NCBI RefSeq assembly: GCF_001875655.1
Contig: NZ_MKEQ01000001.1
Location: 930,001 to 994,000 of the forward strand
Direction: 5' to 3'
DNA length: 64,000 bases
From: Enterobacter hormaechei ATCC 49162
GTDB taxonomy: Bacteria > Pseudomonadota > Gammaproteobacteria > Enterobacterales > Enterobacteriaceae
Below, one piece after another: positions 14,472 to 23,049 of this stretch. A model generated the notes under the pieces. The model did not search any database and was not told the origin of the DNA. It was given only the letters and a program-made list of their open reading frames with translations. Each line of letters begins with the position of its first letter. The stretch's first letter is position 1. The translations under genes were made by a program, and so were the position numbers.

Positions 14472-15973
14472 GCGGCCTGGTCTGGGCGGCAATGGTGGTC
14501 ATCTATCTGCCACTGCTACCCGCCAGCGGCATGCTGCTGGCCCCGGCGTTTTCTCTCGTCAACTGGGCGTCGCTGTTTGCCGACCCACAGCTGCCGCAGG
14601 CGCTGGCCGCCACGCTGGTGTCAACGCTCATCGCGACGCTTGGCTCACTGTTTATCGCCCTGAGCCTGCTTGCGCTTCTCTGGCCGGGTGAAGGCTGGCA
14701 GCGCCTGAGCACCCGTCTGCCGTGGCTGTTAGCGGTGCCGCATGTCGCCTTCGCCACCAGCGCGCTGCTGCTTTTTGCGGAAGGGGGACAGTTTTACCGG
14801 ATCTGTACAGTCTGCTCGCCGCAGCTTGACCGCTACGGTATCGGGCTTGGTCTGACGCTTGCGGTCAAAGAGAGCGCGTTTGTTTTGTGGGCAATCTACG
14901 CCGCGCTGCCTGAAAAGCGCCTCGCACAGCAGAAAATCGTCCTGCATACCTTCGGCTACGGACGTATGCAGGCGCTCTGCTGGCTCATCCTCCCGGCAAT
15001 CGCCCCCGCGCTGGGCGCCGTGATGCTGGCGGTGCTCGCCTGGTCGCTTTCTGTGGTGGATGTGGCGATCGTGCTCGGGCCGGGCAACCCGCCTACGCTG
15101 GCGGTGCTGGCCTGGCAGTGGCTCACCCAGGGCGACGCGCAGCAGCAAATAAAAGTAACATTGCTGTGTCTGGTGTTGCTCCTGCTGCTGGTCGCGCTTG
15201 CCGCGGTGGGATACGGCCTCTGGACGGCATGGCGGCGTGCCCGGCCAGACATCTCCGGGGTTCGTCGCGCTTCGAATACCGCGTTGCCCGCACGGACGCT
15301 GGGCGGGTTACTGCCGCTGTGCGGCGTGCTCTGTGCGCTGGTTCTGCTGATGCTGGCACGCCGGAACGACATCGGCCCCGTCAGCGACAGCCTTTCACTG
15401 GGACTGCTGTCCAGCCTGACAGCGCTGGCCATCCTCATGCTCTGGCTTGAGTGGGGTCCCCAGCGCGGCGCGGTGTGGATCTGGCTGCCGCTTGCCCTTC
15501 CGGCGCTCCCCCTCGTCTCTGGGCAGTATGCCGTGGCGCTGTGGCTGGGCATCGATGGCCAGTACGCTGCTGTGCTCTGGAGCCATATGCTCTGGGTTCT
15601 CCCGTGGATGCTCCTGGTGCTGCAACCGGCCTGGCGCAGGCTCGATCCCCGGCTTATCCTCACCGCCAGAACGCTGGGCTGGCGACAGGCGAAAATTTTC
15701 TGGCTGGTGAAATGCCCGCTGATGATTCGTCCGGCCCTGCTGGCCTTTGCCACCGGTTTTTCCGTGAGCATGGCCCAGTACATGCCCACCCTCTGGCTGG
15801 GGGCGGGACGTTTCACCACCCTGACGACGGAGGCGGTCGCCCTCAGCAGCGGCGGCAGCATTCCGATCCTCGCCAGCCGGGCGCTGGGTCTGTTGCTGTT
15901 GACCAGCAGCGTATTCGGCCTCGCCGCGCTGCTCTCCCGGCTCGTGGGCCGTCACAGACAAGGATTACGGTAA
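14444..15973 (+). CDS. ynjC: ABC transporter permease YnjC
   Basis: Inner-membrane permease of YnjBCD. The 509-residue protein is a fused, duplicated permease: each half has about six membrane segments and its own cytoplasmic EAA-type loop (GYGRMQALCWLILPAIAP in the first half, LGWRQAKIFWLVKCPLMIRP in the second). One polypeptide can therefore form the whole channel with a YnjD dimer. The ATG at 14444 lies inside ynjB and is preceded by GGAGCAGGA. The stop overlaps the ynjD start as TAATG. Confidence 0.92.
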   Translation: MASPLRYPLSGLVWAAMVVIYLPLLPASGMLLAPAFSLVNWASLFADPQLPQALAATLVSTLIATLGSLFIALSLLALLWPGEGWQRLSTRLPWLLAVPHVAFATSALLLFAEGGQFYRICTVCSPQLDRYGIGLGLTLAVKESAFVLWAIYAALPEKRLAQQKIVLHTFGYGRMQALCWLILPAIAPALGAVMLAVLAWSLSVVDVAIVLGPGNPPTLAVLAWQWLTQGDAQQQIKVTLLCLVLLLLLVALAAVGYGLWTAWRRARPDISGVRRASNTALPARTLGGLLPLCGVLCALVLLMLARRNDIGPVSDSLSLGLLSSLTALAILMLWLEWGPQRGAVWIWLPLALPALPLVSGQYAVALWLGIDGQYAAVLWSHMLWVLPWMLLVLQPAWRRLDPRLILTARTLGWRQAKIFWLVKCPLMIRPALLAFATGFSVSMAQYMPTLWLGAGRFTTLTTEAVALSSGGSIPILASRALGLLLLTSSVFGLAALLSRLVGRHRQGLR

Positions 15974-16593
15974 TGCTGAACGTGAAAAATCTCACCATTG
16001 CGCCGCTCTTACGTGAGGTCAACTTCCGCGTCCCGGCGGGGGAGATTGTCACGCTGATGGGTCCTTCCGGGAGTGGGAAATCGACCCTGTTTGCCTGGAT
16101 GGTGGGGGCGTTATCCGCTGATTTTAAGGCGCACGGCGAGCTATGGCTGAACGATCGCCGCTGCGATATGCTCCCCGTGGAAACGCGCGGGATCGGCATT
16201 CTGTTTCAGGATGCCCTGCTGTTTGACGCCTTCAGCGTGGGGCAAAACCTGATGCTGGCGCTGCCATCGCACCTTACCGGGCGCGCGCGGCGCGACGCGG
16301 CAGAACAGGCACTCGAAACTGCCGGGCTGGCAAACCACTACGCCAGCGATCCGGCGACCCTTTCCGGCGGCGAGCGCGCCCGGGTGAGCCTGTTGCGCGC
16401 CCTCCTCGCCCAACCGCAGGCATTACTCCTCGACGAACCGTTCAGCCGCCTTGATAAAGCGCTGCGTACCTCATTTCGGGCCTGGGTTTTCGAGACTATT
16501 CGTGAGCGTAATATTCCGGTGGTACTGGTCACGCATGATGAGGAAGATATTCCGCCCGGCGGTGAGGTGATTGAGATTTCTCGCTGGCAATAA
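15973..16593 (+). CDS. ynjD: ABC transporter ATP-binding protein YnjD
   Basis: ATPase that powers YnjBC. The 206-residue product has Walker A GPSGSGKST, signature LSGGERARVSLLRALL, Walker B ALLLDEPF and the H-loop VTHDEED. It is slightly shorter than E. coli YnjD (217). The ATG at 15973 overlaps the ynjC stop. An open frame runs a further 174 codons upstream but only as a shadow of ynjC. Confidence 0.94.
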   Translation: MLNVKNLTIAPLLREVNFRVPAGEIVTLMGPSGSGKSTLFAWMVGALSADFKAHGELWLNDRRCDMLPVETRGIGILFQDALLFDAFSVGQNLMLALPSHLTGRARRDAAEQALETAGLANHYASDPATLSGGERARVSLLRALLAQPQALLLDEPFSRLDKALRTSFRAWVFETIRERNIPVVLVTHDEEDIPPGGEVIEISRWQ

Positions 16594-16666
16594 TGTGCTA
16601 ACGCAATGTTTTTGGCTTCAGGAGAGACGACAATGCCATCCTCTTTTAATGACGTCAGGTTTTTCG

Positions 16667-17974
16667 ATGAAACGTGTTTCTCAACTGACCGCGCTGGCCC
16701 TCATCTGCGGCCTCGCCTCACTCTCCTCCATGGCGGCTGATATGCCCCACTCCCTCACGCTGGCCCAGCTCCAGGCGCAAAACGGCGCGGTAATTGATAC
16801 GCGCATCAGTGCGTTTTATAACGGCTGGCCGCAGACCCTGAGCGGAACCTCCGGGCATGAACCCGCCGCGCTTAATCTCTCTGCCCGCTGGCTTGGGGCA
16901 ATGAGCGATGAACAGCTCAGCGGCTGGGCAGAACAGCATCGGCTGACACCCGACATGCCGGTTGCGCTCTATGGCAACGATGCTGACAACCAGACCGTCA
17001 AAACGCGGCTGGAGAAAGCGGGCTTTACCCACGTTTCCACCCTGAGCGATGCCCTGCAACAATCCGACCGTCTGCAACGTCTGGCGCATTTCGAACAGCT
17101 GGTTTATCCGCAGTGGATCCGCCAGTTGCAGCAGGGCAAACCGGTTACCGCCGCACCAGCCGGAGAGTGGAAGGTGATCGAGGCGGGCTGGGGTGCGCCG
17201 AAGCTTTATCTCCTGAGCCACATTCCCGGCGCGGGCTACATCGACACCAACGACGTGGAAAGTGAACCACTGTGGAATAAGGTCTCTGACGAAAAGCTGA
17301 AAGCGATGCTGGCGAAGCACGGGATCCGCCACGATACCACCGTCATTCTGTACGGTCGCGACGTGTATGCCGCCGCGCGCGTGGCGCAGATCATGCTCTA
17401 CGCGGGCGTGAAGGATGTGCGAATTCTGGATGGCGGCTGGAAGGCGTGGTCCGACGCAAACCTGCCCGTTGAACGCGGTACGCCTGCAAACGTGAAGCCA
17501 GCCCCTGATTTTGGCGCGCCGATCCCGGGACAACCACAGCTGATGGTGGATATGGAGCAGGCCCGGGGAATGCTGCACCGTCAGGACGCGTCACTGGTGA
17601 GCATTCGTTCCTGGCCGGAGTTTATCGGTGAAACCAGCGGCTACAGTTATATCAAGCCAAAAGGTGAAATTGCCGGGGCGCGCTGGGGCCACGCGGGCAG
17701 CGACGCGACTCATATGGAAGATTTCCACAATCCGGACGGCACCATGCGCAGCGCTGATGACATCGCTGCCATGTGGAAAACGTGGAATATCCTGCCGGAG
17801 CAGCACGTTGCCTTTTACTGTGGTACCGGCTGGCGGGCGTCTGAAGCCTTTATGTACGCCCGCGCCATGGGCTGGCAGAACGTTGCCGTCTACGACGGCG
17901 GCTGGAATGAATGGAGCAGTCACCCGCAGAACCCGGTCTCCACCGGCGAGCGCGGACCGGAGAGCACACCCTAG
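16667..17974 (+). CDS. ynjE: Thiosulfate sulfurtransferase YnjE
   Basis: Exported rhodanese with three tandem rhodanese-like domains. The persulfide-forming cysteine is in the last one, in FYCGTGWRASE. The 435-residue product equals E. coli, with a signal peptide ending near SSMAA. The start at 16667 matches the E. coli N-terminus MKRVSQ. It lies 73 bp after ynjD and is probably part of the same unit, which hints that the transporter handles a sulfur-related or thiamine-like compound; that is inference. Its stop shares CTAG with the convergent ynjF stop. Confidence 0.93.
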   Translation: MKRVSQLTALALICGLASLSSMAADMPHSLTLAQLQAQNGAVIDTRISAFYNGWPQTLSGTSGHEPAALNLSARWLGAMSDEQLSGWAEQHRLTPDMPVALYGNDADNQTVKTRLEKAGFTHVSTLSDALQQSDRLQRLAHFEQLVYPQWIRQLQQGKPVTAAPAGEWKVIEAGWGAPKLYLLSHIPGAGYIDTNDVESEPLWNKVSDEKLKAMLAKHGIRHDTTVILYGRDVYAAARVAQIMLYAGVKDVRILDGGWKAWSDANLPVERGTPANVKPAPDFGAPIPGQPQLMVDMEQARGMLHRQDASLVSIRSWPEFIGETSGYSYIKPKGEIAGARWGHAGSDATHMEDFHNPDGTMRSADDIAAMWKTWNILPEQHVAFYCGTGWRASEAFMYARAMGWQNVAVYDGGWNEWSSHPQNPVSTGERGPESTP

Positions 17975-18588
17975 CGGGGGAGTGACTTCAGCGTGATATA
18001 ACCGCTCCAGATGCGCGTTGTGGTGGTCAGCCAGCACAGCGCGCCAAACGCCCAGGCGAACAGCGGGAAATGCGCCGGAAACAGGCAGCACAGCACAAAC
18101 AGCGCGATGGTCTCCGTTCCTTCCGTTAATCCTCCAATGTAATAAAGCGACTTGTGCGCATAGCCGGGGTTGTCGATATCATGCTTCCCCGCCAGCGCGG
18201 CAAAGGCCAGAAAGCTGCTGCCCGTCCCCATAAACGCGAACAGCAGCCAGGCGGCGGCTATCGCATTGTCAGCCGGTGCAGCAAGCGCAAAGCCAAACGG
18301 CACCAGGGCGTAAAACAGAAAGTCGAGGGCGATATCAAGGAACCCTCCCGCATCCGTCAGGCCACGGCGACGCGCCAGCGCACCGTCCAGCCCGTCCAGC
18401 AACCGGTTCAGCACAATGGCGACCAGCGCCGCCGGATACCAGCCCAGCGCCAGAAACGGTAACGCCAGCACACCAATCGCAAACCCGGCGAGCGTTAATC
18501 CATCGGGCGTGATAAAGGGTTTATCCAGCGCGGCGGCCAGCTGATTTAACCCGGGCTTCAGCCGGGGGTGCAGATGTTTATCCAGCAT
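17971..18588 (-). CDS. ynjF: CDP-alcohol phosphatidyltransferase family protein YnjF
   Basis: Integral membrane enzyme family that joins a CDP-alcohol to an acceptor alcohol; the actual lipid product of YnjF is not established here. The 205-residue product has the family metal-binding signature in LLDGLDGALARR followed by GGFLDIALDF, and about six membrane helices. I start at the ATG at 18588 (MLDKHLHPRLKP), as in E. coli. It overlaps the end of ynjA by 11 bp, so the two are co-transcribed. Confidence 0.92.
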   Translation of the reverse strand: MLDKHLHPRLKPGLNQLAAALDKPFITPDGLTLAGFAIGVLALPFLALGWYPAALVAIVLNRLLDGLDGALARRRGLTDAGGFLDIALDFLFYALVPFGFALAAPADNAIAAAWLLFAFMGTGSSFLAFAALAGKHDIDNPGYAHKSLYYIGGLTEGTETIALFVLCCLFPAHFPLFAWAFGALCWLTTTTRIWSGYITLKSLPR

Positions 18589-19150
18589 GCGGTTTACCTT
18601 TAAACGCGGCGCACAGCCCCTGCTCCGGAATATCCAGCGCGGCGTTAAAGCGGGCGGAAAGATTCTGAAAGGCAATCAGGGCCGTCATTTCGGTGATGGT
18701 CTCTTCCGTAAAGTGGCGCTTCAGCTGGCTTTTGATATTTTCATCCACCTGCGGCGGCGTGGCGGTGACCGCTTCGGCAAAGGCCAGCGCCGCCCGCTCC
18801 TCTTCGCTGAACAGGGTGGAATGTTGCCAGTCGCTAACGGCCTGCACTTTATCCAGCGCTCCACTCCGCTCCGCCAGACGCAGGCTGTTGGCATCGATAC
18901 AAAATGCACAGTGACAGATCTGCGAGACCCGCGTCATCAGCAGCGAACGCAGAACCGGCGTCAAACGCGCCTTGCGCCGCTCCAGATAGCCGACAAAAAG
19001 CGCCACCAGCCAGAAAAGACGCGGCATACGCCCCCACCAGCGGGTGGGGTTAAGCACCGCGCCAAAGTGTTTTTTCTGCATGGCGGCGATGGGGCTAAGG
19101 CTGACGGGAAGGGTTTTCATGGGCGCCACCCAGGCGGATGTCTCTTTCAC
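18578..19150 (-). CDS. ynjA: AhpD-like carboxymuconolactone decarboxylase family protein YnjA
   Basis: AhpD/CMD-fold protein, probably a redox-active disulfide enzyme. The 190-residue product carries the CxxC-type pair in QICHCAFCIDANSLR and aligns along its length with E. coli YnjA (WWGRMPRLF, QNLSARFNAALDIPEQGLC). I take the GTG at 19150, 6 bp after AGGAGA; an ATG 10 codons in is the alternative. In E. coli ynjA lies just before ynjB. Here it sits upstream of ynjF on the other strand. Confidence 0.85.
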   Translation of the reverse strand: MKETSAWVAPMKTLPVSLSPIAAMQKKHFGAVLNPTRWWGRMPRLFWLVALFVGYLERRKARLTPVLRSLLMTRVSQICHCAFCIDANSLRLAERSGALDKVQAVSDWQHSTLFSEEERAALAFAEAVTATPPQVDENIKSQLKRHFTEETITEMTALIAFQNLSARFNAALDIPEQGLCAAFKGKPHAG

Positions 19151-19225
19151 CTGATTCTCCTGATGACTGGACTCTTGGAAAGGGCACGATAATATGTCGG
19201 TTTTCGCTATTAATTATTGACGAAC

Positions 19226-19642
19226 ATGCTGAAAACACTCGATGTGGTTGCGGCCATCCTTGAAAAAGAGGGCAAGATTTTACTGGCGCAGCGTCCCGAA
19301 CATGCCGATCAGCCAGGAATGTGGGAATTTGCGGGCGGTAAGGTTGAAGCCGGTGAGACCCAGCCGGAAGCGCTGATCCGCGAACTGCGTGAAGAACTCG
19401 GCATTGAGGCCGTGCCCGCGCAGTACGTGGCAAGCCACCAGCGGGAGGTGTCGCAGCGGCTGATTCATCTCCACGCCTGGCATGTGCCTGAGTTTAGCGG
19501 TGAGCTGAAGGCGCATTATCACTCGGCGCTGGTATGGTGCACGCCAGAAGAGGCGTTCACGTATGATTTAGCCCCGGCGGATATACCGCTGCTGGACGCG
19601 TTTATTCTTTTACGCGACGCCAGACCAGCGGGTTCGTACTGA
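19226..19642 (+). CDS. nudG: CTP/oxidised-pyrimidine Nudix hydrolase NudG
   Basis: Nudix pyrophosphatase acting on (d)CTP, 5-hydroxy-CTP and related damaged nucleotides; an antimutator of nucleotide-pool sanitation. The 138-residue product has the complete Nudix box from GGKVEAGETQ through RELREELGI. I use the ATG at 19226; the frame opens with a TTG three codons earlier. The 3' end overlaps convergent ynjH by 41 bp. Confidence 0.92.
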   Translation: MLKTLDVVAAILEKEGKILLAQRPEHADQPGMWEFAGGKVEAGETQPEALIRELREELGIEAVPAQYVASHQREVSQRLIHLHAWHVPEFSGELKAHYHSALVWCTPEEAFTYDLAPADIPLLDAFILLRDARPAGSY

Positions 19643-19874
19643 GGGTGCGCTCATCACGCTGGCACTGCAACAGCACGCCATCCGCCCTGACCACCGCCCC
19701 TTCTGAATAGTTTTGATCCTGATAGATACAGCACTGATTACACGGCTGAGCGCGCTGGCCACCGGCGCTGAAGACCTCTGGCGGCACGTTCACCTCGACA
19801 TCCGGGCGGATGCGGTCAGCCAGCGCCCCGGCGGATAACATCAGACATAACGCGGCCATTGCGTAACGGTTCAT
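19602..19874 (-). CDS. ynjH: DUF1496 exported protein YnjH
   Basis: Small exported protein of unknown function. The 90 residues have a signal peptide ending near GALA, then a conserved cysteine motif CNQCCIYQDQNYSEGAVV typical of DUF1496. It overlaps nudG tail to tail, as in E. coli. The reaction or partner is unknown. Confidence 0.85.
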   Translation of the reverse strand: MNRYAMAALCLMLSAGALADRIRPDVEVNVPPEVFSAGGQRAQPCNQCCIYQDQNYSEGAVVRADGVLLQCQRDERTLSTNPLVWRRVKE

Positions 19875-20099
19875 AGACTTTATTTCCTTTGCATCGTTTA
19901 TATCTATAACGGTCGATCCGGACGGGATCTTTAATTTATCTCGTCATCGCTTTTGGTTATGACGTGCGCCCTGTCATTAATTTCCCTTTCGGCATAAATT
20001 TCTGCTTGCCTCTCAAAGCGGTACGGGTGGTATAGTCAAAAAAACGACACAAAACATCTACGCCACACGCATACATTATTATAAGAGGTTCTTATATCT

Positions 20100-21443
20100 A
20101 TGGATCAGACACGCTCTCTGGAAAGCTTTCTTGCCCATGTTCAGCAGCGCGACCCGCACCAAAGCGAGTTTGCCCAGGCCGTTCGTGAAGTCATGACCAC
20201 CCTGTGGCCCTTCCTTGAGGAAAATCCGCGTTACCGTCAGATGGCACTGCTTGAACGTCTGGTGGAGCCGGAGCGCGTCATCCAGTTCCGCGTGGCATGG
20301 GTGGACGATCGCAATCAGGTGCAGGTCAACCGCGCGTGGCGCGTGCAGTTTAACTCCGCCATCGGGCCGTTTAAGGGCGGGATGCGCTTCCATCCGTCAG
20401 TAAACCTGTCGATTCTGAAATTCCTCGGCTTCGAGCAGACCTTTAAAAATGCGCTCACTACCCTGCCAATGGGCGGCGGTAAAGGCGGGAGTGATTTCGA
20501 TCCGAAAGGCAAAAGCGAAGGCGAAGTGATGCGCTTCTGCCAGGCGCTGGTCACTGAGCTTTATCGCCACCTTGGGCCGGACACCGACGTTCCTGCCGGG
20601 GATATCGGCGTGGGTGGGCGTGAAGTGGGCTTTATGGCCGGGATGATGAAAAAACTCTCCAACAACAGCGCCTGCGTCTTTACCGGCAAAGGCCTGTCGT
20701 TTGGCGGCAGCCTGATTCGCCCGGAAGCGACGGGTTACGGTCTGGTCTATTTCACCGAAGCGATGCTCAAGCGTCACGGGCTGAGCTTTGAGGGGATGCG
20801 CGTGGCGGTCTCCGGCTCCGGCAACGTGGCGCAGTACGCGATCGAAAAAGCGATGGCGTTTGGTGCGCGCGTGGTGACCGCCTCCGACTCCAGCGGTACC
20901 GTGGTGGATGAAGCTGGCTTCACGGCAGAAAAACTGGCGCGTCTGTGCGAAATCAAAGCCAGCCGTGACGGTCGGGTCGCGGATTATGCTCGTGAATTTG
21001 GCCTGACCTATCTGGAAGGTAAACAGCCGTGGGGCGTGCCGGTGGATATCGCCCTGCCGTGCGCGACGCAAAACGAACTGGACGTGGACGCTGCCCGGAC
21101 GCTGATTAGCAATGGCGTGAAAGCGGTAGCGGAAGGGGCAAATATGCCCACCACCATTGAAGCGACCGATCTGTTCCTGGAAGCAGGCGTGCTGTTTGCA
21201 CCAGGCAAAGCGGCCAATGCTGGCGGCGTGGCAACATCCGGTCTGGAAATGGCGCAAAATGCCGCGAGAATGGGCTGGAAGGCAGAGAAAGTGGATGCCC
21301 GTCTGCACCACATCATGCTCGATATTCATCACGCCTGCGTGGAGTACGGCGGCGAGGCGTCTCAGACCAACTACGTGCGCGGGGCGAATATCGCCGGGTT
21401 CGTGAAGGTGGCAGATGCGATGATCGGGCAGGGTGTGATTTAA
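20100..21443 (+). CDS. gdhA: NADP-specific glutamate dehydrogenase GdhA
   Basis: Makes glutamate from 2-oxoglutarate, ammonium and NADPH when ammonium is plentiful; cytoplasmic hexamer. The 447-residue length is that of E. coli. The active-site lysine region is KGGMRFHPSVN...LPMGGGKGGSDFDPKGKS, and the Rossmann motif is VSGSGNVAQYA. AAGAGG precedes the ATG. The 225-bp upstream gap is AT-rich, with no operator I could place. A strong terminator follows the stop. Confidence 0.97.
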   Translation: MDQTRSLESFLAHVQQRDPHQSEFAQAVREVMTTLWPFLEENPRYRQMALLERLVEPERVIQFRVAWVDDRNQVQVNRAWRVQFNSAIGPFKGGMRFHPSVNLSILKFLGFEQTFKNALTTLPMGGGKGGSDFDPKGKSEGEVMRFCQALVTELYRHLGPDTDVPAGDIGVGGREVGFMAGMMKKLSNNSACVFTGKGLSFGGSLIRPEATGYGLVYFTEAMLKRHGLSFEGMRVAVSGSGNVAQYAIEKAMAFGARVVTASDSSGTVVDEAGFTAEKLARLCEIKASRDGRVADYAREFGLTYLEGKQPWGVPVDIALPCATQNELDVDAARTLISNGVKAVAEGANMPTTIEATDLFLEAGVLFAPGKAANAGGVATSGLEMAQNAARMGWKAEKVDARLHHIMLDIHHACVEYGGEASQTNYVRGANIAGFVKVADAMIGQGVI

Positions 21444-21452
21444 CCGCGATTC

Positions 21453-21476
21453 GCCCGGCGATATGTTTCGCCGGGC
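21453..21476 (+). terminator. Hairpin after gdhA
   Basis: Stem GCCCGGCGA/TCGCCGGGC with a short TATGTT loop, 10 bp past the gdhA stop and reaching the stop codon of the convergent DUF202 gene. No long U-run follows on either side. Confidence 0.6.
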
Positions 21477-21736
21477 TATAAACGTACCACTATTCCGGCC
21501 AGCAGTAGCGCGCCACTTCCGGTAACCAGCAGTGAAACAACGCTGTGTCTGCGCATTATGCCGCATAACATCCCCAGCCCCACAGCCAGCAACACGACAG
21601 CACTCACCATATGCAGCGGTTCACCGAAGCGTAGCCAGTGACGCAGACAGAGCAGCGCCGGAACCAGCGTCGCCCATCCGGTACGACGCCACGCCAACAG
21701 CGTTCGCTCTGGCTGGAAACCTGAATCGCGGTTCAC
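21476..21736 (-). CDS. YidG-like DUF202 inner-membrane protein
   Basis: 86-residue membrane protein with two to three hydrophobic helices after the DUF202 signature FQPERTLLAWRRTGW. It resembles E. coli YidG, which has GLQPERTSLAWFRT. I choose the GTG at 21736: its GTGA overlaps the stop of the upstream gene and GGGGGT lies just before it; a GTG at 21751 is less well placed. It is the last gene of the sulfatase/PTS run. Function unknown; the pairing with a YidH-like gene and a sulfatase repeats the E. coli yid locus. Confidence 0.75.
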   Translation of the reverse strand: MNRDSGFQPERTLLAWRRTGWATLVPALLCLRHWLRFGEPLHMVSAVVLLAVGLGMLCGIMRRHSVVSLLVTGSGALLLAGIVVRL

Positions 21737-22128
21737 GGCACCCCCTGCCACAGCAATACCGCAAGCAGCAATCCTGACAACAGGATAAAGCCACCCAGCA
21801 GAAGCAACACGCGCGTATAGGGGAGATCGCTTCCCAGACGCATTGCATATTCATTGTGACGCCAGCGCCGCCAGGCGATGATCCCCAGCGCGGATGCGAC
21901 GCTCAGCAGCAGCGCGGAAAGGAGCATGCGCAACCCTACGGAGGAAAGCTGTGGTGAAAATTGTTCTATTCCTACCGCCCCCGCCATCAGCGCCAGCGCG
22001 GTGCGGATCCACGCCAGGAAGGTGCGCTCATTCGCCAGCGTAAAACGGTAGTCTGGCGTTTTGCCCGCCAGCCACCATTTACCGCGCGGGCGTGGAGGAA
22101 AAGACGAATTATTCTCCTGAAGACTCAC
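21733..22128 (-). CDS. YidH-like DUF202 inner-membrane protein
   Basis: 131-residue membrane protein. The DUF202 signature TPDYRFTLANERTFLAWIRTAL is followed by three predicted membrane helices, close to E. coli YidH. The start overlaps the end of the RpiR gene by 20 bp and the stop overlaps the YidG-like start by 4 bp, so the six leftward genes from the PTS permease onward look like one translation-coupled operon. Biochemical function unknown. Confidence 0.8.
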   Translation of the reverse strand: MSLQENNSSFPPRPRGKWWLAGKTPDYRFTLANERTFLAWIRTALALMAGAVGIEQFSPQLSSVGLRMLLSALLLSVASALGIIAWRRWRHNEYAMRLGSDLPYTRVLLLLGGFILLSGLLLAVLLWQGVP

Positions 22129-22993
22129 GTTTGATTCTTTCCTTAATCAACAGTTCTTTTATGGAAAGGCCGGTTGACGCACTGTCGCGCAGATTATGCC
22201 GGGTGATTTCGGTGCAAAGGAATTCGATAATAAAAAGTTGAGAAAGTCGTGTGGCGATAGAATCCCCCTGAAACGGCCCTGCGCTGCCGCAGGTTAGCAG
22301 CCAGTTATCGGCAAGCTCGGTCAGCGGCGACTGGAGGTTATGGGTGATCGCCAGGCAATGCGCCCCGGCTTTACGCGCCAGCCGGAAAGCGTTGACCACC
22401 TCTGGCGTTTCGCCCGAGTGTGAAAAGGCTACGACCAGATCTTCCGGCTTAAGATTGGCGAGCTTCAGGGTCATCGTAAAACGATCGGTGTAAGCCTCTG
22501 AGTCAATGCCCTGGCGGTTCATTTTGTCCCGGGCTTCCATGGCTGACAGACCGGATGCGCCGAAACCCACAAACAACACCCGGCTGGCCGTCAGAAAACG
22601 GTCAACGACCGGATGCACGACCTTCATATCGAGCAGACCAATGGTTTCTTTGACTGTCGTCTCCAGCGTTAGCGCAATTTTCTGCGCCACCTCATTTCGT
22701 GAATCATCCAGGAAAATGTCCGGCGAGACAGGCAACGGCTGCTCACTCTCCTCAAGCAGTTCACGCTTCAGCGCCGCCTTGAGATCGAGCAGGCCGCCAT
22801 AGCCAATCCTTTTGCAAAAACGCACGATCGTTGCCTCACTGACCTGAATCGCCTCCGCCAGCCGACTTACTGGCATCTGTGCCACCTGAGCCGGTTGCTC
22901 CAGAATAAACCCGGCGATACGGCGATCGGTCTCACTTAAGCCACCCAAAATATTGCTGATATAGACCCGCACGTTTTCCCGATTCACGCTCAT
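22109..22993 (-). CDS. MurR/RpiR family transcriptional regulator
   Basis: Probable local regulator of the sulfated-sugar islet. The 294-residue product has an N-terminal HTH_6 domain (ALSETD-like ILGGLSETDRRIAGF, then VSEATIVRFCKRIGYGG) and a C-terminal SIS domain (LFVGFGASGLSA, VVAFSHSGETPEVV) that in this family binds a phosphosugar. I start at the ATG at 22993 by family N-terminus. An ATG at 23053 overlaps the epimerase stop as ATGA and is a real alternative. Two related palindromes in the divergent promoter gap at 27232-27283 are candidate targets. Confidence 0.85.
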   Translation of the reverse strand: MSVNRENVRVYISNILGGLSETDRRIAGFILEQPAQVAQMPVSRLAEAIQVSEATIVRFCKRIGYGGLLDLKAALKRELLEESEQPLPVSPDIFLDDSRNEVAQKIALTLETTVKETIGLLDMKVVHPVVDRFLTASRVLFVGFGASGLSAMEARDKMNRQGIDSEAYTDRFTMTLKLANLKPEDLVVAFSHSGETPEVVNAFRLARKAGAHCLAITHNLQSPLTELADNWLLTCGSAGPFQGDSIATRLSQLFIIEFLCTEITRHNLRDSASTGLSIKELLIKERIKRESSGE

Positions 22994-23049
22994 GGCGACG
23001 TTTCGCTCCTTTTGCGATAAAGACTGCCCGTATTCTGGCAATCCCCCGC

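Noticed and set aside
15451..15972. N-terminal extension of ynjD by 174 codons
   Set aside because: It is an alternate frame of ynjC; ABC ATPase homology starts exactly at the ATG at 15973.
16718..17578. 286-codon open frame antisense to ynjE
   Set aside because: Shadow of ynjE, no ribosome site or homology.
20397..21566. 389-codon open frame antisense to gdhA
   Set aside because: Shadow of gdhA that runs into the next intergenic region; His/Arg-rich with no domain.
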